Below are positions 44,123-52,557 of a stretch of 64,000 nucleotides of DNA, piece by piece (the stretch's first letter is position 1; every line of letters begins with the position of its first letter). Below the pieces are notes generated by a model. That model was not told the origin of the DNA, ran no database searches, and was given only the letters and a program-made list of their open reading frames with translations. The stretch is from Trinickia dabaoshanensis (GTDB taxonomy: Bacteria; Pseudomonadota; Gammaproteobacteria; Burkholderiales; Burkholderiaceae): NCBI RefSeq assembly GCF_002879885.1, contig NZ_PNYA01000006.1:186001-250000 (forward strand), read 5' to 3'. The position numbers were made by a program, and so were the translations under genes.

Positions 44123-45358
44123 TCATATAGGAGTTGGTATGGTTTTGACATCGGGCCCGGCGATCGTCAATGCGGATCGCACAGTCTTCTTGAAGTTACT
44201 GACCGTATGGCCCGCGAGAAGCTTGCGGCCGTCCGATTCTCGAGCCGGTTCGTATTCCCGATCGAGAGCGAAGACTTCATCGATAGCGGCGTTGATAGCC
44301 GGAATCGACAAGTCGTCCAGCACCGGTCCGAGCCGATCCTGTTTGGCGAACCATCCGATGAGCCCGAAAGGCGAGGCCAGAACGGCTTTACCGTATCGAT
44401 AGGCCTGCACGAGGACGGCACTCATACCGTAGTGCCCCTTGTAGCCCACCCAAACGGCGTCGCACGCGCAAAAGAGATCGGCTTCCATTTCGGATGAAAT
44501 GAAATGGTCGAATACGACGACTCGCTCTTTCGAACGACTCCCAAGCGCCTTCAAAAACGCGCGAATGTCATCGTTTTGCTTGCCTGCGATCACGATGACG
44601 AGCGGCATGTCTCGTGTCATGCAGGCGTTGACCAGTTCCTTGACTCCTTTGCGGTCCGTGATCGCCCCATAGACCAAAATCATGCGCTCAGTGCCGATGC
44701 CGAGCCGCTCCCTCGCCTCGTCGCGCCCAACCGTTCCCCCTTCGGGGAACGGATCCGCGAGATAGAGAACCGCCGGCGAATGCTTGGCTAGACTCGTATT
44801 CGCATGCCAGCCGGGAAGAGTGGGATCGATCGTCAACACCGCGGACAGATTTCCCCGCCGCAACGCCCAAGAAAAAAGCTGCTTCTTCGCGTAATCGACG
44901 AGGGGGCGAGCGGGGACGTTCACGCCCATTTCGCGATGATGGAACGTCTGACGCATCACGACGCAGAACCAGGGCGACTTACCGAACGGGGAGCCGAGAA
45001 ACGCGACGGCGTTGAGAATGTAGTCACCGAAAGGAACGACGACGATATCCACCGGTTCGGATCGGGTCACCTCGCGGTACACCCAGGCAAACCTGGCGTA
45101 AAAGGAGAAGTCCTCTTTGGCGAGTCCCAATAGCCGGTTCGCGATGGAAGGACGCCGTTGGTCCTCGCGATGCCAAAGCACGTGGACGTCCGCGCGGCCC
45201 GCTTGATAAGCTTCGATCAGAGCATGCTTGCAGTTCGAAGCGTCGGTGGCCACGACGCACTCGTATCCCGCCTCGATGAGCGCTTCCACGGCCCATTGGA
45301 CATATCGCCAGCGATGGCCCGAAAAGTCCGGCTCAATGACAAGGGCGCGCGGTTTCAT
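44123..45358 (-). CDS. GT-B glycosyltransferase
   Basis: A 411-residue protein with the two-domain GT-B layout. The N-terminal half starts RALVIEPDFSGHRWRYVQWAVEALIEAGYECVVATD and the C-terminal half has RMILVYGAITDRKGVKEL, VIVIAGKQNDD and GYKGHYGMSAVLVQAYRYGKAVLAS. The E-x7-E motif of GT4 is replaced (MSAVLVQAYRYGKAV), so the family is less certain. The ATG overlaps the stop of a decayed reading frame upstream (ATGA). Three bases separate it from the next glycosyltransferase, so it is in the same operon, likely driven by promoter module B. Confidence 0.78.
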   Translation of the reverse strand: MKPRALVIEPDFSGHRWRYVQWAVEALIEAGYECVVATDASNCKHALIEAYQAGRADVHVLWHREDQRRPSIANRLLGLAKEDFSFYARFAWVYREVTRSEPVDIVVVPFGDYILNAVAFLGSPFGKSPWFCVVMRQTFHHREMGVNVPARPLVDYAKKQLFSWALRRGNLSAVLTIDPTLPGWHANTSLAKHSPAVLYLADPFPEGGTVGRDEARERLGIGTERMILVYGAITDRKGVKELVNACMTRDMPLVIVIAGKQNDDIRAFLKALGSRSKERVVVFDHFISSEMEADLFCACDAVWVGYKGHYGMSAVLVQAYRYGKAVLASPFGLIGWFAKQDRLGPVLDDLSIPAINAAIDEVFALDREYEPARESDGRKLLAGHTVSNFKKTVRSALTIAGPDVKTIPTPI

Positions 45359-45603
45359 TTCGATATCCGAATATCATCGGCCATTGCCGGCATATGCGCG
45401 GCAAACACCGCGTCGCCGGCTTGGGAATCCGATATATAAATTACTTTGAAGCGGTGCATGAGCATCCTGAGCACACAGAGAAACACAATGGCCGGTTTTA
45501 ACGAACTCTATCTTTCCCCCGGCTGGCCGCATGCCGCTGCGGCACAGGACCGCGAGGGACGTGATAGCCGCTCATATTGCCGATAACGAATTCGGATACG
45601 CAT
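45355..45603 (-). pseudogene. Decayed glycosyltransferase fragment
   Basis: Starting with ATG at 45603, the first ~55 bases match the 5' end of the intact glycosyltransferase that starts at 47023 (MRIQFVIGNLSDYHVPR). They carry one extra base after the tenth nucleotide that shifts the frame; with the shift corrected the relic reads MRIQFVIGNMSGYHVPR. Further on, a second segment (about 45490-45405) reads FLCVLRMLMHRFKVIYISDSQ against YLCLLRTILRRFRLVYMSDSK of the intact gene (around its residues 125-150). The sequence between is deleted or scrambled and the C-terminal part is lost. The last frame ends in an ATGA overlap with the following gene. Confidence 0.65.
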
Positions 45604-45862
45604 GAATTACCGATAGTGCCGAAGCAACGCCGATTTCTATCGGGCATACATACGCTTTTGGCTCGACCGGCATTCCGGTTGACAGAAATATGCCGCGCTG
45701 CAAAATGCGATGCAACAACAGCTTTAAAAATGGCCGAATACGCCTAAGCTCATACTTGGAATCGGTCGCGGCAGGAGCCGCAACTGCCAAACGATCCACC
45801 CCTGACGGGTGTCTTTTTCTCGGCTGCTCGCCGGCGGCTAGCGACCGTTCGCTCGCGCTGAG
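45359..45862. other. Region between two glycosyltransferase genes
   Basis: About 500 bp holding the decayed glycosyltransferase fragment, promoter module B and about 110 bp of unassigned sequence just after the stop of the upstream glycosyltransferase. It is A+T-richer than the flanking genes. Confidence 0.6.
45685..45747 (-). promoter_or_regulatory. EPS promoter module, copy B
   Basis: On the complementary strand: TTAGGCGTATTCGGCCATTT, then TTGCAT (45715-45710), a 17-bp spacer and CATATT (45692-45687). Transcription would start near 45680, pass through the decayed fragment and read the four-gene unit 45358-40362 (two glycosyltransferases, Wzy-like, acyltransferase). Confidence 0.68.
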
Positions 45863-47023
45863 TCAACGAGCGCCAACGGCCCCCGCCAGCGCCAGCAGGT
45901 TCTCGGCGAAGAGTTCGGGCGTCCAGCGGCTGATCGTCTTCTCGGCTTGAGTGGCAAACCGTTCGCGCAGCGTTCGGTCGGTACCGAGTCGCCGCATCTT
46001 GTCCGCGAGTTGATCGACGTCACCAGGGCGCACCACGAATCCGTTGACGCCGTCGTGAACCAACTCGTTCGCACAGCCGCAGGTTTCAGACACGATCGCG
46101 GGCCGCCCGGAAGCCATCGCCTCGTTGACACAGAGCCCCCACTGATCGAATTCGCTGGCCAATACAACGAAATCGGACAATGCGTAAAAAGCCGGCATAT
46201 CGCGATTGAGGACTTCGGTAACGATCCGCACTTGCTCGGATAAACCGAGCCGTTCGATCTGGGCGCGAATCGCTTGCTCCTGTGGACCTCGCCCGACGAT
46301 TACCAGGCCGACACCTTGTTCGCCGAGCCCCGATTTCGCGAATGCATCGATCACGACCGGGACGTTCTTGCGCTCGACGAAACGACTGACGCACAGCACG
46401 TATCGCGACGGCAAGTCGAAGCGCTCTCGCGAGCCGGATGCATTGGCGCGAACCCGCTCCGCGGTTTCACGAAAGTAGGCGACATCGATGACATCGAAGC
46501 CGACTCGTGATCGCTGCATCGGAATGCCGAGCGATTGGGCGTAAAGGCGGTGCTTTTCGCCGGCGACCAACGCTCCATCGAAACGAGACACGAGGAGCCG
46601 TTTCAGAGCTTCCTTGACGCGGTGCCGCTTGCCGTCGTCGTGCTTCGAGTCGGACATATAAACGAGCCGGAAGCGGCGCAAGATCGTCCGTAGCAAGCAC
46701 AGATAGATCGAGTAACTCGTGTGATAGCCGAGCGTGATGACGAAGTCGGGCCGCGTCGCACGGACGATCGCGCCTACCTTGGCGGCGACGAGGAGCCAAT
46801 GCTTACGTTCACCGGGCGCGTTCTTGAAGACCGTCACCGTTTCGGGTGGCGCGTCCTGCATGAATGCGACTCGAGCGCTTTGCGGGTACTCGTAAAAATT
46901 ATTGCTGTCGTAGAGTTCGATGAGCGAAACATCGAACCCGCGGCTTAACGCCAACTTCAACAGTGCCCGATATCGCGGGACGTGATAATCGCTCAAGTTG
47001 CCGATGACGAATTGGATACGCAT
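45863..47023 (-). CDS. Glycosyltransferase family 4
   Basis: A 386-residue GT-B enzyme starting MRIQFVIGNLSDYHVPRYRALLKLA, with LVYMSDSKHDDGKRHRVKEALKRLLVSRFDGALVAG, YVLCVSRFVERKNVPVVIDAFAKSG, VIVGRGPQEQAI and the GT4 motif EFDQWGLCVNEAMASGRPAIVSE. ATG 47023 is chosen because the frame upstream runs through promoter module C. The transferred sugar is unknown. A fragmentary relative lies just downstream (45355-45603), showing a past duplication. Confidence 0.88.
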   Translation of the reverse strand: MRIQFVIGNLSDYHVPRYRALLKLALSRGFDVSLIELYDSNNFYEYPQSARVAFMQDAPPETVTVFKNAPGERKHWLLVAAKVGAIVRATRPDFVITLGYHTSYSIYLCLLRTILRRFRLVYMSDSKHDDGKRHRVKEALKRLLVSRFDGALVAGEKHRLYAQSLGIPMQRSRVGFDVIDVAYFRETAERVRANASGSRERFDLPSRYVLCVSRFVERKNVPVVIDAFAKSGLGEQGVGLVIVGRGPQEQAIRAQIERLGLSEQVRIVTEVLNRDMPAFYALSDFVVLASEFDQWGLCVNEAMASGRPAIVSETCGCANELVHDGVNGFVVRPGDVDQLADKMRRLGTDRTLRERFATQAEKTISRWTPELFAENLLALAGAVGAR

Positions 47024-47068
47024 AGCTAGCGCGAGAGTAGGCGTTGTGGTTACATTTTTGCTCGCGCT

Positions 47069-47131
47069 AGGATAGATCGCCGTACTTATACGACGCAATT
47101 GCGGACGAAAAAATGGCCGATAACCCCTAAT
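47069..47131 (-). promoter_or_regulatory. EPS promoter module, copy C
   Basis: On the complementary strand: TTAGGGGTTATCGGCCATTT, TTGCGT (47098-47093), and a degenerate -10 (CTATCC at 17-bp spacing, or TATCCT at 18). The upstream block is the best match among the four copies. The -10 half has diverged. It lies about 40-50 bases before the glycosyltransferase ATG at 47023. Confidence 0.6.
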
Positions 47132-47225
47132 AGGCGCTCGCCAATGGCGGCGATTTCACTGCCTCGATCTTCGTTCGTCGAGCGGGCGACCCAGACCGAT
47201 TCGCCAAGTTCACAGACGCAAGCGT

Positions 47226-47720
47226 CTACGACCCTTTCGTCATTTCCGCCACCTTCTCGGTCAGCCATTTTTCGACCGAAGGGAAGACGAACTTGCTGAC
47301 GTCGCCGCCAAGCTGCGCGATCTCGCGCACGATCGTACCGGAGATGAATTGATATTGATCCGACGGCGTCATGAACATCGTCTCGACGTCGGGCAACAGG
47401 TAGCGGTTCATCCCCGCCATCTGAAACTCGTACTCGAAATCGGACACGGCGCGCAGCCCGCGAACGATGACGCGCGCGTTGTTGGCCCGCACGAAGTCTT
47501 TGAGCAAACCCTTGAAGCTCATGATCTGGACATTCGGATAATGGCCCAAGACCTCTTGCGCGATGTCGAGGCGCTCCTGCAGCGTGAAGAACGGCTTCTT
47601 GTTGCGGCTATCGGCGACGCCGACGACGAGCGTATCGAAAATGCTCGACGCACGCCGAACGAGGTCTTCATGACCGCGCGTAAGCGGATCGAACGTACCC
47701 GGGTACACGGCGACTACCAT
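47226..47720 (-). CDS. coaD: Phosphopantetheine adenylyltransferase
   Basis: A 164-residue enzyme making dephospho-CoA from 4'-phosphopantetheine and ATP. It has the nucleotidyltransferase signature [19 protein letters not shown] (T/HxGH motif), [21 protein letters not shown] and [21 protein letters not shown]. It sits downstream of rsmD on the same strand, the standard pairing, and marks the right boundary of the island. Confidence 0.97.
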   Translation of the reverse strand: MVVAVYPGTFDPLTRGHEDLVRRASSIFDTLVVGVADSRNKKPFFTLQERLDIAQEVLGHYPNVQIMSFKGLLKDFVRANNARVIVRGLRAVSDFEYEFQMAGMNRYLLPDVETMFMTPSDQYQFISGTIVREIAQLGGDVSKFVFPSVEKWLTEKVAEMTKGS

Positions 47721-47827
47721 CGACCATCTCCTGTCATCATCTTCGTTTGAGACGCGGGCATGCTACGCCGCCCGGCCTTGACGCGGCTTACCGTGGCCGA
47801 CGTCTCTATTCCTGCCGAAAACGCGCA

Positions 47828-48448
47828 TTATTCATCATTTTCGCGCTGCAGCAAATGGTAGTGTACGGCGCCCGCCTTGCCCTGTCGCGCGATGCGCCAC
47901 CCGGCGAGCGACTCGGATTCGGCCAGGTCGAGCGCCTCCCCCGATTCCACATATAGATAGCCGCCCTCGGCGACGAGCGGCACACATGACTGCAGCGCGC
48001 GCGCCAGCATGCCCGGCTCGCCGAACGGCGGATCGAGAAAAACGACGTCGAACGAGCGCGGCGGCAGGCCCGGGGCGAGCCGCATGGCGTCGGCCTCCAC
48101 CACTTCCACGGCTTGCGCGGACAAGCGCGCCCCGATTTCGCGTAGTTGGCGGGCCGCTTTCGCGTTGCGCTCGACCATGAGCACGCGCGCGGCGCCGCGC
48201 GATGCCGCCTCGAAACCGAGCGCGCCGGTACCCGCGAACAAATCGAGGCAACGCAAGCCGTCGAGCCGCTGCCCCAGCCAATTGAACAGCGTTTCGCGTA
48301 CGCGGTCGGGCGTCGGGCGCAGCCCCTCGAGGTCGAGCACTTGCAGCGGCGTGCGCTTCCAGTCGCCGCCGATGATGCGGACGGTATTGGGCTTGCCGCG
48401 AACGGATGCGGCGCCGGAGGCGCGGGAGGCAGACGGGGAACGGGGCAT
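47828..48448 (-). CDS. rsmD: 16S rRNA (guanine(966)-N(2))-methyltransferase
   Basis: A 206-residue Rossmann methyltransferase modifying G966 of 16S rRNA with S-adenosylmethionine. RIIGGDWKRTPL is followed by the SAM site LDLFAGTGALGFEAASRGA and the catalytic VVFLDPPFGE motif (DPPF). ATG 48448 is chosen; an open frame upstream reads into the ftsY leader and is not conserved-looking. It is divergent from ftsY and followed by coaD. Confidence 0.94.
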   Translation of the reverse strand: MPRSPSASRASGAASVRGKPNTVRIIGGDWKRTPLQVLDLEGLRPTPDRVRETLFNWLGQRLDGLRCLDLFAGTGALGFEAASRGAARVLMVERNAKAARQLREIGARLSAQAVEVVEADAMRLAPGLPPRSFDVVFLDPPFGEPGMLARALQSCVPLVAEGGYLYVESGEALDLAESESLAGWRIARQGKAGAVHYHLLQRENDE

Positions 48449-48696
48449 GCGGGCAACTAAGGGTCGAAGGCGATGGGGCGCGCGAAAAAACGCGCGGGTG
48501 CAGCCGCCAACGTTACCACAGCCGGGGGCGAGGCCCGCGAGAAGCGTCCGAGCGCACGCCTTGGACGGCGCGCCTGCTAAAATGACGCGCTTATCGAGGG
48601 CATTGCCGCATTGCCGGTCCACCGCGGCGCATGCGCGGCCACGCGCCATTCATTGCCGCCGCGGGCTTTGCGCCGCGGCCTCCATCACGGCAGATC

Positions 48697-49944
48697 ATGT
48701 TCAGCTTCTTCAAACGATTCAAGGGCGGGAAATCGTCCGAAACCCCGCCGCAGGACACGCCGGCGGCGCAAAGCCCCTCGCCGGCGGCAAGCGAAGCCGC
48801 AGCCGCGCAACCGGCCCCCGTTTCATCACCGGTTTCGGTGCCTGCCTCCGCTCCGGCCATCGCTCCGGTCCCGGGCAGCGCGCCCGCCGCCGCACCGGCG
48901 CCGCAGCCTGCCGCGGTACAACCGAGCGCCATTGCACGCACCGAAGCCGTACCGTCGGCCGCTGTCGAGCCGCTCGGCCTGGCGCAGCAAGCGGATGACA
49001 TCGAAATCGAGGAAGTCGTCCCCCCTCCCGCGCCGGAACCGGGCCAGAAACAATCGTGGCTCACCCGGCTGCGCTCGGGTTTGTCGAAAACGAGCGCCGG
49101 CCTGACGGGCATCTTCGTACGCACGAAGATCGACGATGAACTCTATGAAGAGCTAGAAACCGCGCTTTTGATGTCCGACGCGGGCGTCGAGGCCACCGAA
49201 TTCCTACTCGGCGCCTTGCGCGAAAAGGTCCGCACCGAGCGCCTGACCGATCCGCAACAAGTGAAGGCCGCGCTGCGCGCGCTGCTCGTCGATCTGCTCA
49301 AGCCGCTCGAAAAGTCGCTCATGCTCGGGCGCGCGCAACCGCTCGTGATGATGATCGCGGGCGTGAACGGCGCCGGTAAAACCACGAGCATCGGCAAGCT
49401 CGCCAAGCATTTGCAGCGGTTCGATCAATCGGTCTTGCTGGCCGCCGGCGACACGTTCCGCGCCGCCGCGCGCGAGCAGTTGACGATCTGGGGCGAACGC
49501 AACAACGTGACGGTCGTCTCGCAGGAAAGCGGCGATCCCGCCGCGGTCATCTTCGACGCCGTCAGTGCGGCGCGCGCGCGCAAGATCGACGTCGTCATGG
49601 CCGACACGGCCGGACGTCTGCCGACGCAGCTTCATCTGATGGAGGAACTGCGCAAGGTCAAACGCGTGATCGGCAAGGCGCAAGAAGGCTCGCCGCACGA
49701 AGTGCTGCTCGTGATCGACGCCAACACCGGTCAAAACGCGCTCGCGCAGGTCAAAGCCTTCGACGACGCGCTGACTCTGACGGGCCTGATCGTCACGAAG
49801 CTCGACGGCACGGCCAAGGGCGGCATTTTGGCGGCGATCGCGCGCCAGCGCCCGGTGCCGGTGTACTTCATCGGCGTCGGCGAAAAGGTCGAAGACTTGC
49901 AGCCGTTCAATGCGGAAGAATTCGCCGACGCGCTGCTCGGCTAA
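48697..49944 (+). CDS. ftsY: Signal recognition particle receptor FtsY
   Basis: A 415-residue GTPase receptor for SRP-ribosome complexes at the inner membrane. It begins MFSFFKRFKGG (membrane-targeting basic segment) followed by a long Ala/Pro/Ser-rich linker (about 15-115) in place of the acidic A domain. The NG domain has GVNGAGKTTSIGKLA, AAGDTFRAAAREQL, DTAGRLPTQ, TKLDGTAKGG and closes near GVGEKVEDLQPF. ATG 48697 gives the family's start. Confidence 0.96.
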   Translation: MFSFFKRFKGGKSSETPPQDTPAAQSPSPAASEAAAAQPAPVSSPVSVPASAPAIAPVPGSAPAAAPAPQPAAVQPSAIARTEAVPSAAVEPLGLAQQADDIEIEEVVPPPAPEPGQKQSWLTRLRSGLSKTSAGLTGIFVRTKIDDELYEELETALLMSDAGVEATEFLLGALREKVRTERLTDPQQVKAALRALLVDLLKPLEKSLMLGRAQPLVMMIAGVNGAGKTTSIGKLAKHLQRFDQSVLLAAGDTFRAAAREQLTIWGERNNVTVVSQESGDPAAVIFDAVSAARARKIDVVMADTAGRLPTQLHLMEELRKVKRVIGKAQEGSPHEVLLVIDANTGQNALAQVKAFDDALTLTGLIVTKLDGTAKGGILAAIARQRPVPVYFIGVGEKVEDLQPFNAEEFADALLG

Positions 49945-49959
49945 ACCGCCCCGCCAAAA

Positions 49960-49989
49960 GGCGCGCGCGTCGCACCGGCAACGCGCGCC
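49960..49989 (-). terminator. Hairpin after maiA, possible terminator
   Basis: GGCGCGCGT and ACGCGCGCC form a 9-bp G+C-rich stem between ftsY and maiA; on the minus strand the stem is followed by TTTTGG. Repeated TTTCCCTG units (50000-50025) lie beside it. It may serve both convergent genes. Confidence 0.45.
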
Positions 49990-50022
49990 CGTCTCGCTTG
50001 TTTCCCTGTTTCCCTGTTTCCA

Positions 50023-50667
50023 TTACTCAGCGTCCGGCTGTTTTTCGGGCGATGCGCGCACGAACGCGTCGTGCCGCAGCGCTTCGTCATAAATGCGTTG
50101 AATCGTCGGATACGCCGCCATATCGACGTTGAAACGCAGTGCGTTGAACACCTGCGGCACGAGCGCGAGATCGGCCATCGTCGGCGTGTCGCCATAAACG
50201 AACTGACCGGTGCGCGGATCGCCGGCAAGCCTCGGCTCGAGGGCGTCGAAGCCATTGGTGACCCAGTGCCGGTACCAGGCGTCCTTCGCCTCGTCCGTCA
50301 CGTTCAGGCTGTGCTTCAGATACTTGAGCACGCGCAGGTTGTTCAGCGGATGAATCTCGCAGGCGATTTGCAGCGCGATCGATCGCACGTACGCGCGATC
50401 GCCCGGCGTGCTCGGCAACAGCGGGGGATTGGGATGCGTCTCCTCCAAATACTCGATGATGGCGAGCGACTGCTGCAGCACCAGGCCGTCATCGACGAGC
50501 GCGGGCACGATGCCGTCGGGATTGATGCGCCGATACTCGGGCATCAACTGCTCGCCCCCGCCGCGCAACAAGTGCACGGCCGCATAGTCGTAGGCGAGCC
50601 CCTTCAAATTGAGCGCGATGCGCACGCGATAGGCCGCCGAACTGCGGAAATAGCTATATAGCTTCAT
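50023..50667 (-). CDS. maiA: Maleylacetoacetate (or maleylpyruvate) isomerase, zeta-class GST
   Basis: A 214-residue glutathione S-transferase-fold isomerase. The zeta-class active site SSAAYRVRIALNLKGL is at residues 9-24, followed by INPDGIVPALVDDGLVLQQSLAIIEYLEE and a C-terminal all-alpha domain. It uses glutathione to isomerise maleylacetoacetate in tyrosine catabolism, or maleylpyruvate in the gentisate pathway; the neighbour fits either. It starts 27 bp after the FAH-family gene, so the two form an operon. Confidence 0.9.
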   Translation of the reverse strand: MKLYSYFRSSAAYRVRIALNLKGLAYDYAAVHLLRGGGEQLMPEYRRINPDGIVPALVDDGLVLQQSLAIIEYLEETHPNPPLLPSTPGDRAYVRSIALQIACEIHPLNNLRVLKYLKHSLNVTDEAKDAWYRHWVTNGFDALEPRLAGDPRTGQFVYGDTPTMADLALVPQVFNALRFNVDMAAYPTIQRIYDEALRHDAFVRASPEKQPDAE

Positions 50668-50694
50668 CGAAGCGTCTCCTCTCTTGTCTCGGCG

Positions 50695-51411
50695 TCAAAC
50701 CACGCGCACCTTCAATTGGCCGAGCCCGTCCACGCCGCCCGTCATCACGTCGCCGCGCTGGACCGCCGCTACGCCCTCCGGCGTTCCCGTGAATATCAAG
50801 TCGCCCGGCTGCAGCGTAAACAGCGTCGACAAATAGGCGATGGTCTCGGCGCTCGACCAAGTGAGCGCCGAGACATCCGAGCGTTGCCGCTCGACGCCGC
50901 CCACCTCGAGCCAAATCGCGCCGCGCTCGATGTGCCCGACGCGTGACACCGGGTGAATCGGACCGAGCGGCGCCGAGTGATCGAAGCCCTTGGCGACGTC
51001 CCAGGGACGGCCCATTTTCTTGGCTTCGGCTTGCAGGTCGCGCCGCGTCATATCGAGACCGACCGCGTAGCCGTACACATGCTCCAGCGCGTGTTCGACG
51101 GCAATGTCGCGTCCCGCGCGGCCGATCGCGACGACCAACTCGATTTCGTGGTGAACGTCGCTCGTGCGCGGCGGATACGGAAACTCGTCCGTTGCTCCCG
51201 GCGCGACGTAGACCACGGCATCGGCGGGCTTCGAGAAAAAGAACGGCGGCTCGCGGTCGGGGTCGTGGCCCATCTCCCGCGCATGCGCCGCGTAGTTGCG
51301 GCCGACGCAGTAAATGCGGCGCACCGGGAAGCACTCGCTCGCGCTGGCGGCATCGACGGTTTCGGCGATCGGCACGGCGACGACCGGGGGCGGGGCAAAG
51401 ACGAACTCCAT
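50695..51411 (-). CDS. Fumarylacetoacetate hydrolase-family protein
   Basis: A 238-residue FAH-fold hydrolase, the size of fumarylpyruvate hydrolases (NagK type) rather than full-length FahA. It shows RIYCVGRNYAAHAREMG, FFFSKPADAVV, the metal ligands in DVHHEIELVVAIG, and LIFTGTPEGVAAVQRGD near the C-terminus. ATG 51411 with GGAG six bases upstream is chosen over a long in-frame extension. Pairing with maiA suggests sequential isomerisation and hydrolysis of a fumaryl/maleyl intermediate. Confidence 0.9.
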   Translation of the reverse strand: MEFVFAPPPVVAVPIAETVDAASASECFPVRRIYCVGRNYAAHAREMGHDPDREPPFFFSKPADAVVYVAPGATDEFPYPPRTSDVHHEIELVVAIGRAGRDIAVEHALEHVYGYAVGLDMTRRDLQAEAKKMGRPWDVAKGFDHSAPLGPIHPVSRVGHIERGAIWLEVGGVERQRSDVSALTWSSAETIAYLSTLFTLQPGDLIFTGTPEGVAAVQRGDVMTGGVDGLGQLKVRVV

Positions 51412-51595
51412 CGCGCTTTCTCCATGATTCAATGAGCGCCGCGAACCGCTGCGCGCGGCCTTGGCGGAAACGTCGAGTTTAGCGCGAGCACGTGTCGAAC
51501 GCCCGGCACGGGCGGCTTGCCAGATCGCGAAGGAATGCGATACTCGCCTTACCGTCACCATTACACGAGTGCTTTGCCGCTCTAGCTCGCGCCTC

Positions 51596-52546
51596 ATGAC
51601 CGCATCCACCGCAGAACGTTTCCCGTGCGCCCGCTTCATCAAGGAAATCGGGCGCGGCCCGCACGGGGCCCGCCCCCTTTCGCCCGACGACACCTACGCG
51701 CTGTACAGCGCGATGCTCGACGCCCGCGTATCCGACGTGGAGCTTGGCGCCGTCTTGTTGGCCTACCGCTTGAAAGGCGAGACGGCCGAGGAACTGGCCG
51801 CGATGCTGGCCGCGGCGCAAGCCTCGATCGAGCCGCTGCGCGTGCCGGGGGCCGTATCGATTCCGAGCTACAACGGTGCGCGCAAGCAACCGAACCTCGT
51901 GCCGCTGCTCGCGTTGCTGCTGGCCCGCGAGGGGGTGCCCACGCTCGTGCACGGGGTAACCGAGGACCCGGGCCGCGTGACGAGCGCCGAAATCTTCACC
52001 TGCCTGGGCATCGCCTCCTCGGCCTCGCATGGTCAGATCGAGGCTTCGCTCGGCGAGCGCCACGTCGCTTTCGCGCCCGTCGAAGTGCTGGCGCCCAAGC
52101 TCGCGCGCTTGCTCGCGCTGCGGCGCGTGCTGGGCGTGCGCAACTCCACCCATACGCTCGTCAAGATCTTGCAGCCGTTCGCGCCGGCGGGCTTGCGGCT
52201 CGTCAACTACACGCACCCTTCCTATCGCGACGCGCTGGCCGAACTCTTTCTCGGCCACCCCGAGGCGGCCGCCGGCGGCGCGCTGCTCGCGCGCGGTACC
52301 GAGGGCGAGGCCGTGGCCGACACCCGCAGGCAAGTGCAGATCGATTGGCTTCACGACGGCGTCGCGCAAACGCTCGTCTCGCCCGAACGGTCCTCGCCCG
52401 ACGAAGCCAGCCCCGATCTGCCGGCCGCGCGCGACGCGCAAACGACCGCGGACTGGATACGCTCGGTCTTGGACGGCAAGGCGCCGGTGCCTCCGACACT
52501 CGCGCGGCAAGTCCAAGAAATCGTACGCATCGTGCGGACGCGGTGA
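51596..52546 (+). CDS. ybiB: YbiB-family DNA-binding protein
   Basis: A 316-residue protein with the fold of anthranilate phosphoribosyltransferase (glycosyltransferase family 3 N and main domains): RFIKEIGRGPHGARPLSPDDTYALYSAMLDARVSDVELGAVLLAYRLKGET and VLGVRNSTHTLVKILQPF. YbiB/TrpD2 homologues lack the phosphoribosyl-transfer residues and bind nucleic acids instead; E. coli YbiB is LexA-regulated. No LexA box is evident here. ATG 51596 lacks a clear ribosome-binding site. Confidence 0.87.
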   Translation: MTASTAERFPCARFIKEIGRGPHGARPLSPDDTYALYSAMLDARVSDVELGAVLLAYRLKGETAEELAAMLAAAQASIEPLRVPGAVSIPSYNGARKQPNLVPLLALLLAREGVPTLVHGVTEDPGRVTSAEIFTCLGIASSASHGQIEASLGERHVAFAPVEVLAPKLARLLALRRVLGVRNSTHTLVKILQPFAPAGLRLVNYTHPSYRDALAELFLGHPEAAAGGALLARGTEGEAVADTRRQVQIDWLHDGVAQTLVSPERSSPDEASPDLPAARDAQTTADWIRSVLDGKAPVPPTLARQVQEIVRIVRTR

Positions 52547-52557
52547 CACGCGGCCTG

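Noticed and set aside
43229-44497. A 422-codon open frame antisense to two glycosyltransferases
   Set aside because: Spans a gene junction on the opposite strand and shows no recognisable protein features.
45690-45950. An 86-codon frame over promoter module B
   Set aside because: It consists of the promoter module plus antisense of a glycosyltransferase 3' end; no support for translation.
18770-47225. JUMPstart/ops element, insertion sequences, integrase or attachment sites at the island
   Set aside because: I looked for GGCGGTAG-type ops strings, transposase-like frames and edge repeats and found none convincing.
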